A stretch of DNA of 64,000 nucleotides from Streptomyces sp. WZ.A104 (GTDB taxonomy: Bacteria; Actinomycetota; Actinomycetes; Streptomycetales; Streptomycetaceae), in NCBI RefSeq assembly GCF_002382885.1, contig NZ_NWVL01000007.1, positions 62,001 to 126,000 of the forward strand, in the 5' to 3' direction. The number at the start of each line of letters is the position of its first letter. The stretch's first letter is position 1. Made by a program: the position numbers and the translations under genes. The notes under the pieces were generated by a model. The model did not search any database, was not told where the DNA came from, and saw only the letters and a list, made by a program, of their open reading frames with translations. This document shows positions 57,605-64,000 of the stretch, in pieces.

Positions 57605-59071
57605 TCAGGCAGCGAGCGCGAGCGGCAGGGCGGCGGCGGTGAACGCCTCGGCCTGCTGCCAGGTCAGCGGCCGGAGATCGAGTTGGGCGCCGACAGCGGC
57701 GGTCTCCACGACGGCGCAGGCGGTGCGCAGCTCGTCCTCGGTGTCGGCCGAGACGGTCAGCAGACCGGTCAGGGCGACGTCGGCGTGCCCGGCGATGAGC
57801 TGGCGTTCGCGGGACTTGATGTCCTGGTACTCGATCGAGTCCGCCTCGGAGTCGACCTGGCCGCGCCGGGCCCGTTCGGCGGCGTCGGCGATCACGCTGG
57901 ACTTCTTGCGCTGCACGTCGCGCAGGGCGGCGTCGAGGTTCTTCGGCTCGTAGGAGAGCGACAGCGTGCGCCGCACCCCGCCGGTGAACAGGAGCTGGTG
58001 CAGGAAGCCGGCGCTGGTCTCGGTGCGCGGCCAGTTCTCCACCCAGTAGGTGGCGTGCACGGCGGAGTCGGTGGCGATGTGATCCGCCTTCTCGACGACC
58101 ACGACGGGTCCGGCGGCGGCGGGCTCGGCCTCGGGGCGACCGGCCGTGGACCAGCGGTCGAGTGTCGCCAGCGCCTTCGGGTCATAGGAAGTGCGCACCA
58201 CGGCGGCGATCTCGCGGGCGGTGAGCCAGCCCGTCGGGGTGAGACCGGCGGTCCGCGCCGCCTGGTCGAACGTGGAGGTGAGCTGGGCGAGGACGCTGAA
58301 GGCACCGGTGAGACCGCCGCCAGCCTGGTTGATCAGCCGACGGGCCGCCTTGGTGTCCAGGGACACCGCGACGTACGCCTCGTGCGGGGCGGCTGCGGGA
58401 CCGGCGCTCTGGATCAGCTCGTTATAGATCGCGCCGGCCATCGGGGTGTCGGGGCGGCCGTGCTCTTCCCAGTAGCGGCGCAGCGCGTCGCCGGAGTCGG
58501 GGATGGTGCGCTCGATCACCTGGATGCGGGCGATCTGCCCGGTACGGGCGAGAGCTGCCAGCGCGCGTCCCCAGCCGCCGACGTTGGCCTGCTGGGTGCC
58601 GGGGTCGAGCAGGGCGTAGGCGCGGGAGGAGACCTTGACCACCGCGGTCAGCGTCCCGGTGTGCGGGTTGTGGACGGCGCCGTACTTGCCGTCGGGAGCG
58701 GTGGTCACGCGCAGGCTGGCAGCGGTGCCGGGAAGGTGGAGCAGTCCCTCGCGGGTCGGCCGGCGAGAGGGCCGGGTGAGCCAGACGAGCTGGCCTCGCA
58801 TCCGGCGCAGCGCGTACCGGACGACGATCGGGGCCCAGTCCGCCAGAGCACGGCCTCGGTGGCGGACGAAGACGAGCAGGGCGATCACGGCCCACAGCGG
58901 GATGAGCTGGAGGGCGCCGACCACACCGCGGGCGAGGATCACGGCGAGAAGGAGAAGGCCGGTGAGCCCGGCGACGACCAACTGCGGGACGGACAGGCCG
59001 AGCAGGACGCCGCGCCTGCTGCGGTGCGGGAACTTCACGGTGGGCGTGGAGGACTGGTGCTTGCCGGACAT
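57605..59071 (-). CDS. SCO6880-family conjugation protein
   Basis: The 488-residue protein has two helices near the N-terminus (LSVPQLVVAGLTGLLLLAVI, then ALQLIPLWAVIALLVF), a PrgI-like arrangement. A long soluble domain follows with LTAREIAAVVRTSYDPKALA and RTLSLSYEPKNLDAALRDVQ. This is the SCO6880 family, which pairs with a short VirB4 and may form its N-terminal half. It is a membrane component of the T4SS. Confidence 0.8.
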   Translation of the reverse strand: MSGKHQSSTPTVKFPHRSRRGVLLGLSVPQLVVAGLTGLLLLAVILARGVVGALQLIPLWAVIALLVFVRHRGRALADWAPIVVRYALRRMRGQLVWLTRPSRRPTREGLLHLPGTAASLRVTTAPDGKYGAVHNPHTGTLTAVVKVSSRAYALLDPGTQQANVGGWGRALAALARTGQIARIQVIERTIPDSGDALRRYWEEHGRPDTPMAGAIYNELIQSAGPAAAPHEAYVAVSLDTKAARRLINQAGGGLTGAFSVLAQLTSTFDQAARTAGLTPTGWLTAREIAAVVRTSYDPKALATLDRWSTAGRPEAEPAAAGPVVVVEKADHIATDSAVHATYWVENWPRTETSAGFLHQLLFTGGVRRTLSLSYEPKNLDAALRDVQRKKSSVIADAAERARRGQVDSEADSIEYQDIKSRERQLIAGHADVALTGLLTVSADTEDELRTACAVVETAAVGAQLDLRPLTWQQAEAFTAAALPLALAA

Positions 59072-59161
59072 GGTGGTTCCAGACGGTGGGAGCGGGCGGA
59101 GGACGGGGCGCGCGGCGCTCTTCTGGACGTCATGGCGAAACCTTCCTGCTGGTGGGGAGGC

Positions 59162-59192
59162 GGGGGCGGGCCGTGGAGTTCGGCCCGCCCCC
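59162..59192 (-). terminator. 11-bp hairpin inside the T4SS operon
   Basis: GGGGGCGGGCC pairs with GGCCCGCCCCC around a 9-base loop, 12 bases past the VirB6-like stop. Genes continue downstream, so it may attenuate rather than end transcription. Confidence 0.55.
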
Positions 59193-59203
59193 GGGGATGT
59201 GGG

Positions 59204-60613
59204 TCAGGAACCCGACGGCGGCTGGGTGGGATACACCCAGTTCGTCGGCGTCGCGGAGCCGGTGGCCGACGGACCGGACCCGGACGCCGGAGTGCCCGAG
59301 GCCGAGGGTCCGGGGTCGGCCGGCGGCATGGAGGTCATGTCGCCGCCCGGAGCCGATGCGGCTGCGAGGTGACCGGAGCCGCCCGCAACGCTTTGGGCAG
59401 TCGGCTCGGAACCTTCCGGTTCGTCCTCGCCAGGACGTGTGATCAGCGGCGGGATCCCGGGGCGCTGGATCAGAGCCCGGCCCTTGTCGCCGCTCGCGTC
59501 CTGGTCTTCGCCGTACCGGAAGCGGGTCTGCTGCTTGGGCGGCCCGGCGTCGATGCCCTCCTTGCTGAGGTTGCCGCCGGAGGGGTTGATGCCGGAGGCG
59601 ACGCCATCGGTGCCCGCGCCGGGGACCTGGTTCGGACCCTGCGGAGCGGGGGCGCCGGTACCGGCCCGCAGCGCGAGGCTGCCTGCGGTCTTCGCGGCTC
59701 CTGCGGCGACCGCCATGCCGGCGACACCGGTGCGGTGCATGTCGTCGTGGCCGCCGCCATCGCTGGCCCAGTGAACGAACTTGTACGTCGCGTAGGGGCA
59801 GAGCAACACCAGGACCATCACGACGATGCCGGCCATCGCGTCGGACAGGGCCGCCATTCCGTCGCTGGCGTCGGTCTTGCCCATGGCGGAGACGCCGATC
59901 AGGAAGACCACGGTCATCAACAGCTTGGAGACGATCAGGGTGCCGGTGGCCTCGATCCAGCCGCGCCGCCACCGTTTGGCGACTTCCCAGCCGCCGCCCG
60001 CCCCGGCGAACACCGCGAGCGCGACCATGATCAGGACGCCGACCTTGCGGGCCACCATCACGCCCCAATAGAGGAAAGCGCCGATCGCGCACCCGAAGGC
60101 GACCAAGGAAGGGACGCCCCAGCCAAGGCCGTACATGGCCCCCATCTGGTCAACCTTGATCACGCGGCGGATCGCGTCGTCGATCGAGGTGTTGGCGGCT
60201 TTGAAGAGGCCGTCGGACAGCGCGTCGACCACGGTGATGGCGACGGTGGTGAAGGCGATGGCGGAGAAGCTGAACAGGACTCCGGTCATGGTGCCGAACG
60301 CCGCCTTGGCGAGAGCGCGTTCGTCGCGGCGCCAGGCCGCGGTCATGAGCTGGATGCAGAAGATGCCGACGGTCAGGGCGAGGCCGATGGGCAGCAGCAG
60401 CTCGTAGTTGTCGCGGAACCAACCGGCGTTGAGGTCGATGGCCGTCGTCTTGTTGACGGCCTTGGCGGCCAGGTCGGCCGCGCTGGACGCCAGCTCGCCC
60501 GCCGACTTCGCGATCCACGCGCCGAGACCGTCGGTGACGGTGCCGGCGGGGTTGGTGGCGAAGTCGACAGCGCCGCACACCTTGTCCATCAGCGGGAAGT
60601 CGCAGACTCCCAT
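59204..60613 (-). CDS. VirB6/TrbL-like membrane protein
   Basis: The 469-residue protein has a short periplasmic-type N-terminus and six or more helices (LLLPIGLALTVGIFCIQLMT, KVGVLIMVALAVFAGAGGGW, LLMTVVFLIGVSAMGK). A 190-residue hydrophilic tail follows. This is the TrbL/VirB6 pattern of inner-membrane channel proteins. ATG 60613 begins MGVCDFPLMDKVCGAVDFAT, the usual start in SCO6881-type proteins. Confidence 0.75.
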   Translation of the reverse strand: MGVCDFPLMDKVCGAVDFATNPAGTVTDGLGAWIAKSAGELASSAADLAAKAVNKTTAIDLNAGWFRDNYELLLPIGLALTVGIFCIQLMTAAWRRDERALAKAAFGTMTGVLFSFSAIAFTTVAITVVDALSDGLFKAANTSIDDAIRRVIKVDQMGAMYGLGWGVPSLVAFGCAIGAFLYWGVMVARKVGVLIMVALAVFAGAGGGWEVAKRWRRGWIEATGTLIVSKLLMTVVFLIGVSAMGKTDASDGMAALSDAMAGIVVMVLVLLCPYATYKFVHWASDGGGHDDMHRTGVAGMAVAAGAAKTAGSLALRAGTGAPAPQGPNQVPGAGTDGVASGINPSGGNLSKEGIDAGPPKQQTRFRYGEDQDASGDKGRALIQRPGIPPLITRPGEDEPEGSEPTAQSVAGGSGHLAAASAPGGDMTSMPPADPGPSASGTPASGSGPSATGSATPTNWVYPTQPPSGS

Positions 60614-60641
60614 GGGTCGTACCTCCGTTCTGGGGCGAGGG

Positions 60642-61322
60642 TCAGGGCGCGACGGACGGCATGACGCCGACCAGGGCGCAGAAGTGGTTGGGCCGACACT
60701 GGACCGCGAGGGTGGTGGACCGGCTCTCCGCGCCGCCGGCAGCCGAGCCCTTCCAGCGAATCGACTGCTTGCCGGAGACCGTGACGGCGTAGACGTACGC
60801 CTGCGTGATCGCCCCGGGGTCGTCCTGGAGAGCCTGGGTAAAGGCATGCGGGAAGTGCCCCTCGTTGATCTTGGCGGTGGCGACCTGCTTGTTGGCCGCC
60901 ATCTCCTTCCACAGCACGGCCGAGGGGACCTCCTGATCGACGGAGGCCGGATCGGCGTACTTCGACTCCGTGGTCAGCCAGCCGCGCAGCGCCTTGCGCA
61001 GCTCGGGCTGCGAGTACGCGCGGGTGTCGTACGACCACAGCGCTGCGGCGGCGGCCTTCCCGTACGTGATCGGGTCATGGGTCTTCGGCGGAACGGGCAG
61101 AGCGCGGAGCCTGGTGTGCGGCCCCGACGGCGCCGCGGTCGACGAGGACGCCGTGGGCGAACTCGGCGGTGGAGAAGCGGTATCGGAGGGGCTTCGGCCC
61201 TCGCGGGTGAGGTAGGCGGCCAGGCCGGCGAGGGCGACGAGCACCGCCAGGACGGCAGTGCCGAGCAGCGCCCGGCGGCGCACGCGAGATGCGCCGCCGG
61301 GGTGGGCGGAGTGCTGAGCCAT
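60642..61322 (-). CDS. VirB8-like single-TM protein
   Basis: The 226-residue protein has one membrane helix (ALLGTAVLAVLVALAGLAAY). A Ser/Pro linker and an extracytoplasmic domain (YGKAAAAALWSYDTRAYSQP, TQAYVYAVTVSGKQSIRW) follow. Topology and position suggest a VirB8/TcpC-type assembly factor. It overlaps the small membrane protein upstream by ATGA. Confidence 0.65.
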   Translation of the reverse strand: MAQHSAHPGGASRVRRRALLGTAVLAVLVALAGLAAYLTREGRSPSDTASPPPSSPTASSSTAAPSGPHTRLRALPVPPKTHDPITYGKAAAAALWSYDTRAYSQPELRKALRGWLTTESKYADPASVDQEVPSAVLWKEMAANKQVATAKINEGHFPHAFTQALQDDPGAITQAYVYAVTVSGKQSIRWKGSAAGGAESRSTTLAVQCRPNHFCALVGVMPSVAP

Positions 61323-61630
61323 CAGTGGACCTGCGTCCCCAGCGTCGAGAAGAACGCCACTACACCGTTGGCCGCACCGAGAAGAAGGGCCGCGCCCGCG
61401 CTGACCAGCACGCCCTTCTTCCCGTTCGCCTCGGCCTGGTGACCACCGGAGTGGTGACCCCAGGCCCACACGCCCGCACTGACGGCGAGGGCTCCGACCA
61501 CGGCGATGAGCCCGAACAAGTTGACCGAGCCCATCACCTGCTTGAGGACGTTGAGGCCCGGAAGCCCGCCCTCGTTGGGCTTGATTCCGGGGTCGTAGGC
61601 GAGCTGTATGACCTGTTCAGCGAGATACAC
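61322..61630 (-). CDS. DUF6112-like small membrane protein (VirB2-like)
   Basis: GTG 61630 with GGAG five bases upstream gives 102 residues, starting VYLAEQVIQLAYDPGIKPNE. Two hydrophobic helices follow (LFGLIAVVGALAVSAGVWAW and KGVLVSAGAALLLGAANGVV). Size and two-helix layout resemble VirB2/TrbC pilins. It matches the DUF6112 family of Streptomyces T4SS loci. Confidence 0.7.
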   Translation of the reverse strand: MYLAEQVIQLAYDPGIKPNEGGLPGLNVLKQVMGSVNLFGLIAVVGALAVSAGVWAWGHHSGGHQAEANGKKGVLVSAGAALLLGAANGVVAFFSTLGTQVH

Positions 61631-61718
61631 GGGAACTCCAGTTCGAATGAGCGCACGCCAAAGCCCGGAGGGGCGAACCAGCGGTGCGAGGGGAGGTGAG
61701 GAGGGGGAGGAGCGCCGG

Positions 61719-62864
61719 TCAGACGACTCGGCGGGCCGCGAGAATCCGCGATTTCCAGGACGCGACGGTGGCGATCCGTACGACGTCACCGGTGTGCGGG
61801 GCGTGGACGATCAGGCCCTGCCCGATCGCCATCCCGACGTGTTCCGGTACGGCGGCCGTCCCCTCGGTGAAGAGGAGGTCGCCCGGCTTGAGGGCATCGA
61901 CCGAGACGGCCTTGCCGCCCTTGACCTGCGTGTACGTGGTCCGCGTCAGGGTGACCCCGGCGGCCTTGTACGCGCCCTGCATCAGGGAGGAGCAGTCGCA
62001 GCGGCCCATCGGGTTCTTGCCGCGGGAGTCGGTGCACGTGCCGCCCCACTGATACGGGGTGCCGAGCTGACCGAGCGCCCACCGGATCGCCGCCTGTACC
62101 TTCGGCGGCGCGGAGGCGGGAATCTTGTACTCGTCCGGCAGGGCGCCCGCCGGGATGGTGCCGAAGTCCGTCCCGTCGCCGTCCGCCGAACAACCCCCCG
62201 CGGAATCGGGAGAGGGGCTCCCGGTGTCGGCAGAGCCGGACGGCGACGGGCTCGGCGATGCGCCGCCGGCCTTCTGCAGCAGGGGCTCGATGGCCTTCTG
62301 CAGGGCGGTGGCCAGCGGCTCCCATTTGGCGTACGCCTCCGGGAAGCCCGACTTCTGTACCGCCTGCGCGGCCTGGGTGACAGAGAGGGACTGCCAGCCG
62401 GAGACCTTCTTGAGCCCCTCGTAGAACTTCGTCGAGGCGTGCACCGGGTCAAGGATCTGGCTAGCCGTACCCCAGCCCATAGACGGCCGCTGCTGAAAGA
62501 GACCCAGCGAATCGCGGTCGCCGTAGGTCAGGTTCCGCAGGCCGCTCTCCTGCAGCGCCGTCGCCAAGGCGACGACCTGCCCTCGGGCGGGGATGTTCAT
62601 CGCAACGCCCGTGGCCTGGATCGTCTTGGCGTTGGGCACCTGGTCGGCAGGCGCGTCCAGACCCGGCACGGAGACCGAGCCCCTGTCGCCGCCGTCCAGG
62701 ATGGCCTTCACCTGCTTGGCGACGGCGGAGGCGTCCACACCCTGTGCACCGTCGGTCGAGCACGAAGCCGAGGCCGTCCCGGCCCCGATGCCAAGAATCG
62801 GCAGTGCCAGCAGGAGCGGTCCGGTGGCGCACAGACCGACGAGGGCTCCCGTCGTCTTCTTCAC
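61719..62864 (-). CDS. Secreted NlpC/P60 hydrolase with transglycosylase-like domain
   Basis: The 381-residue protein has a signal peptide (LVGLCATGPLLLALPILGIG). A lysozyme-like segment follows (ALATALQESGLRNLTYGDRD, SLGLFQQRPSMGWG), then a Ser/Pro linker and a C-terminal NlpC/P60 domain with RCDCSSLMQGAYKAAG (Cys nucleophile) and VPEHVGMAIG (His). It opens peptidoglycan for the T4SS, like VirB1. GTG 62864 has GGGGG five bases upstream; GTG 62870 is an alternative. It is the first large gene of the T4SS operon. Confidence 0.88.
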   Translation of the reverse strand: MKKTTGALVGLCATGPLLLALPILGIGAGTASASCSTDGAQGVDASAVAKQVKAILDGGDRGSVSVPGLDAPADQVPNAKTIQATGVAMNIPARGQVVALATALQESGLRNLTYGDRDSLGLFQQRPSMGWGTASQILDPVHASTKFYEGLKKVSGWQSLSVTQAAQAVQKSGFPEAYAKWEPLATALQKAIEPLLQKAGGASPSPSPSGSADTGSPSPDSAGGCSADGDGTDFGTIPAGALPDEYKIPASAPPKVQAAIRWALGQLGTPYQWGGTCTDSRGKNPMGRCDCSSLMQGAYKAAGVTLTRTTYTQVKGGKAVSVDALKPGDLLFTEGTAAVPEHVGMAIGQGLIVHAPHTGDVVRIATVASWKSRILAARRVV

Positions 62865-62947
62865 GGCCACCCCCGTTCAGCGCAACGGCGGTGCGGACCG
62901 GTCGAGGGAGGTGGGTCGGGGCACGGGTGTGTCAGGGCATGCTGCAC
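62861..62947 (-). CDS. Possible 28-residue leader peptide
   Basis: GTG 62947 has GGAG eight bases upstream, in the same position relative to the structured leader as the start of the gene at 23299. The frame VQHALTHPCPDPPPSTGPHR runs to a TGA that overlaps the hydrolase GTG by GTGA. This would couple hydrolase translation to the leader. There is no protein evidence, so it is tentative. Confidence 0.4.
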   Translation of the reverse strand: MQHALTHPCPDPPPSTGPHRRCAERGWP

Positions 62948-62955
62948 CGCAGCGG

Positions 62956-63082
62956 CTCCTCGGTGATCGAAGGAGACGCGGTGCCGACTTCTCGTGCAAA
63001 GCCGTCGGCACCGCGCCGATGTGCATCCGCCTCTCGGCGGGCCCGGGTCAGAGGAGTTGGTAGCTCCGAGACGCCGGTTTCA
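62956..63082 (-). ncRNA. Structured 5' leader, copy B
   Basis: Read on the minus strand, this region parallels copy A (23161-23292). TGAAACCGG comes first, then GGAG-CTACCAA-CTCC inside a longer stem (GTC/GAC and CCGG/CCGG), then CCGCC-GAGA-GGCGG. A perfect 12-bp stem (63015-63004 with 62988-62977) follows around a loop with TTGCACGAGA. A final CTCC...GGAG pair ends in the ribosome site of the leader frame. The stems differ from copy A but keep pairing, while the loops CTACCAA and TTGCACGAGA are identical. Confidence 0.6.
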
Positions 63083-63445
63083 GGTCACGCGCGGCAGCCA
63101 GCCGCGCTCGTAATCTCAGGCAGTGCACAGGGGCCTCCTCACGGCGTGCAAGGGCAGATGGGCAACATGCCCCCGACACCGCCCGATTGGACGAGACAGC
63201 ACAGATAAGCACAGCTCAACGGGGGTGGAGCAGCGCTCCTTCCCGGTGGCACGGCGAGACAGTAGACAGGGATTCCGGCCGCGCCAAACGACTGCCATCC
63301 CAGGGGCCCGAAGCAGGGAGCCACCTCGTTGGGCGCGGCCGGAATTCGCCGTTAACCTCCGCTGCAACCTCACACCGGATGCACGCCGTTGAGCGCTGCC
63401 CGGAGCAGGTCCAGACTCCGCCGCGCCCGAAGAGAGGCCCTCCCC
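63083..63445. other. Intergenic region at the right end
   Basis: This gap lies between the minus-strand T4SS leader and the plus-strand methyltransferase gene. It should hold both promoters. I see no convincing gene, long repeat or att-like tRNA end in it. Short frames on both strands look random. Confidence 0.4.
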
Positions 63446-64000
63446 ATGAGCTACACGCTGCACCGAGGCGACGCCCTGACCGTCCTGAAGTCCCTCCCGG
63501 ACGAGAGCGTCCAGGCGGTGATCACCGATCCGCCGTACAACTCCGGGGGCCGCACCAGCTCCGACCGGACCGGCCGTACCGCACGTGCCAAGTACGTCAC
63601 GAGCAACTCGGCGCACGACCTCGCCAACTTCCCCGGCGAGAACCGCGACCAGCGCTCCTACCGCTCCTGGCTCACCGAACTGCTCACCGAGGCCTACCGG
63701 GCCTCGACCGAGCACGCGGTCGCCATGGTCTTCACCGACTGGCGCCAGGAGCCGACCACCTCCGACGCCCTGCAGATGGCGGGATGGACCTGGAGCGGCA
63801 CGATCCCGTGGATCAAGCCGTCCAGCCGGCCCCGCAAGGGCGGGCCGAAGCAGGACTCGGAGTTCATCATCTGGGGCGTCAAGGGCTCCCTCGACAACAC
63901 CCGCGACCTCTACCTGCCGGGGCACTACATCGCCTCCCAGCCCCGCAAGGGCCGGGTTCACATCACCCAGAAGCCGGTCGAGGTCATGCAGCAGCTCGTC
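63446..64000 (+). CDS. Site-specific DNA methyltransferase (DPPY type), 5' part
   Basis: The 185 residues present start MSYTLHRGDALTVLKSLPDE and contain AVITDPPYNSGG, the catalytic motif IV of N6-adenine or N4-cytosine methyltransferases. SWLTELLTEAYRASTEHAVA and TWSGTIPWIKPSSRPRKGGP follow. The segment HITQKPVEVMQQLV near the window edge is the start of the SAM-binding motif, so order is motif IV before motif I (beta class). AGAGAGG precedes the ATG. It may protect the element or modify the host genome. Confidence 0.85.
   Translation, partial: MSYTLHRGDALTVLKSLPDESVQAVITDPPYNSGGRTSSDRTGRTARAKYVTSNSAHDLANFPGENRDQRSYRSWLTELLTEAYRASTEHAVAMVFTDWRQEPTTSDALQMAGWTWSGTIPWIKPSSRPRKGGPKQDSEFIIWGVKGSLDNTRDLYLPGHYIASQPRKGRVHITQKPVEVMQQLV

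Noticed and set aside
57344..60664. A 1106-codon open frame on the plus strand
   Set aside because: It is antisense to the SCO6880-like and VirB6-like genes and has no recognisable domain.
62956..63082. c-di-AMP (ydaO-type) riboswitch upstream of the NlpC/P60 gene
   Set aside because: Such riboswitches do precede cell-wall hydrolase genes in actinobacteria, but the conserved ydaO sequence blocks were not found. The copy upstream of replication genes also does not fit that regulon.
1..64000. CRISPR array, tRNA or rRNA genes
   Set aside because: No regularly spaced 25-40 bp repeats and no cloverleaf with TTCRA-type loop or rRNA-like conserved stretches were noticed on either strand. This was a reading by eye, not a program search.

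Overview
The window is high-GC DNA with GTG and TTG starts, ATGA/GTGA overlaps between genes, WhiB, DUF317, DUF2637, SCO6880-type and MAB_1171c-type proteins. That combination points to Streptomyces or a close relative. No tRNA, rRNA, CRISPR array, PKS or NRPS was seen.

Left third (1-17.3 kb). After the 3' end of cutA and a divergent pair (an XRE regulator and an anti-sigma-type ATPase) come small genes and then a tightly coupled plus-strand cluster from 3.8 to 17.3 kb. It encodes a HAD phosphatase, two GT-B-like transferases, a thymidylate-synthase homologue, a NodU/TobZ-type O-carbamoyltransferase, a P-loop kinase, a SAM methyltransferase, two APH-fold kinases, a histidine phosphatase, an NAD-sugar epimerase, an S-adenosylhomocysteinase-like protein, a Nudix hydrolase and a CMP-ulosonate (KdsB-like) synthetase. 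The TS homologue keeps the TS catalytic residues but has Asp where TS has the uracil-reading Asn. This predicts a cytosine nucleotide substrate, as in CMP/dCMP hydroxymethylases. I read the cluster as an undescribed pathway to a carbamoylated, glycosylated nucleoside or CMP-sugar product. The product itself cannot be deduced.

Middle left (17.4-22.8 kb). An IS630-family element carries an amber-interrupted transposase. It is followed by an ImmA/IrrE peptidase, a MAB_1171c-type membrane protein, a HAD protein, a 24-bp perfect-stem hairpin and a double-HTH XRE regulator.

Conjugative element (about 23.1-63.1 kb). A plus-strand module encodes phage-like replication proteins (initiator and DnaC-like loader), WhiB, a DUF2637 membrane protein, MobC and a relaxase. 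A long minus-strand block holds small regulators, DUF317 proteins, a broken cytosine-C5 methyltransferase, a DnaB-N-like protein, a T4SS coupling ATPase with a frameshift, VirB4, SCO6880-like, VirB6-like, VirB8-like, a VirB2-like small protein and an NlpC/P60 hydrolase. Three DNA arrays lie inside coding sequence: iteron-like repeats in the initiator gene, 25 copies of CGGTCA/TGACCG in the DUF2637 gene region, and an oriT-like cluster of inverted repeats at the start of mobC. The two ends carry matching, convergently oriented structured leader sequences, each directly upstream of the first gene of its operon.

Nested element (about 45.8-53.3 kb). The minus-strand block is interrupted by a plus-strand unit. 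It contains a tyrosine integrase split by a group II intron, an HTH protein, an 843-residue zinc-knuckle recombinase-like protein, a CmtR-like ArsR repressor and a cation-efflux protein. An 8-bp direct repeat marks both edges. At the right edge the window enters a DPPY-type DNA methyltransferase.
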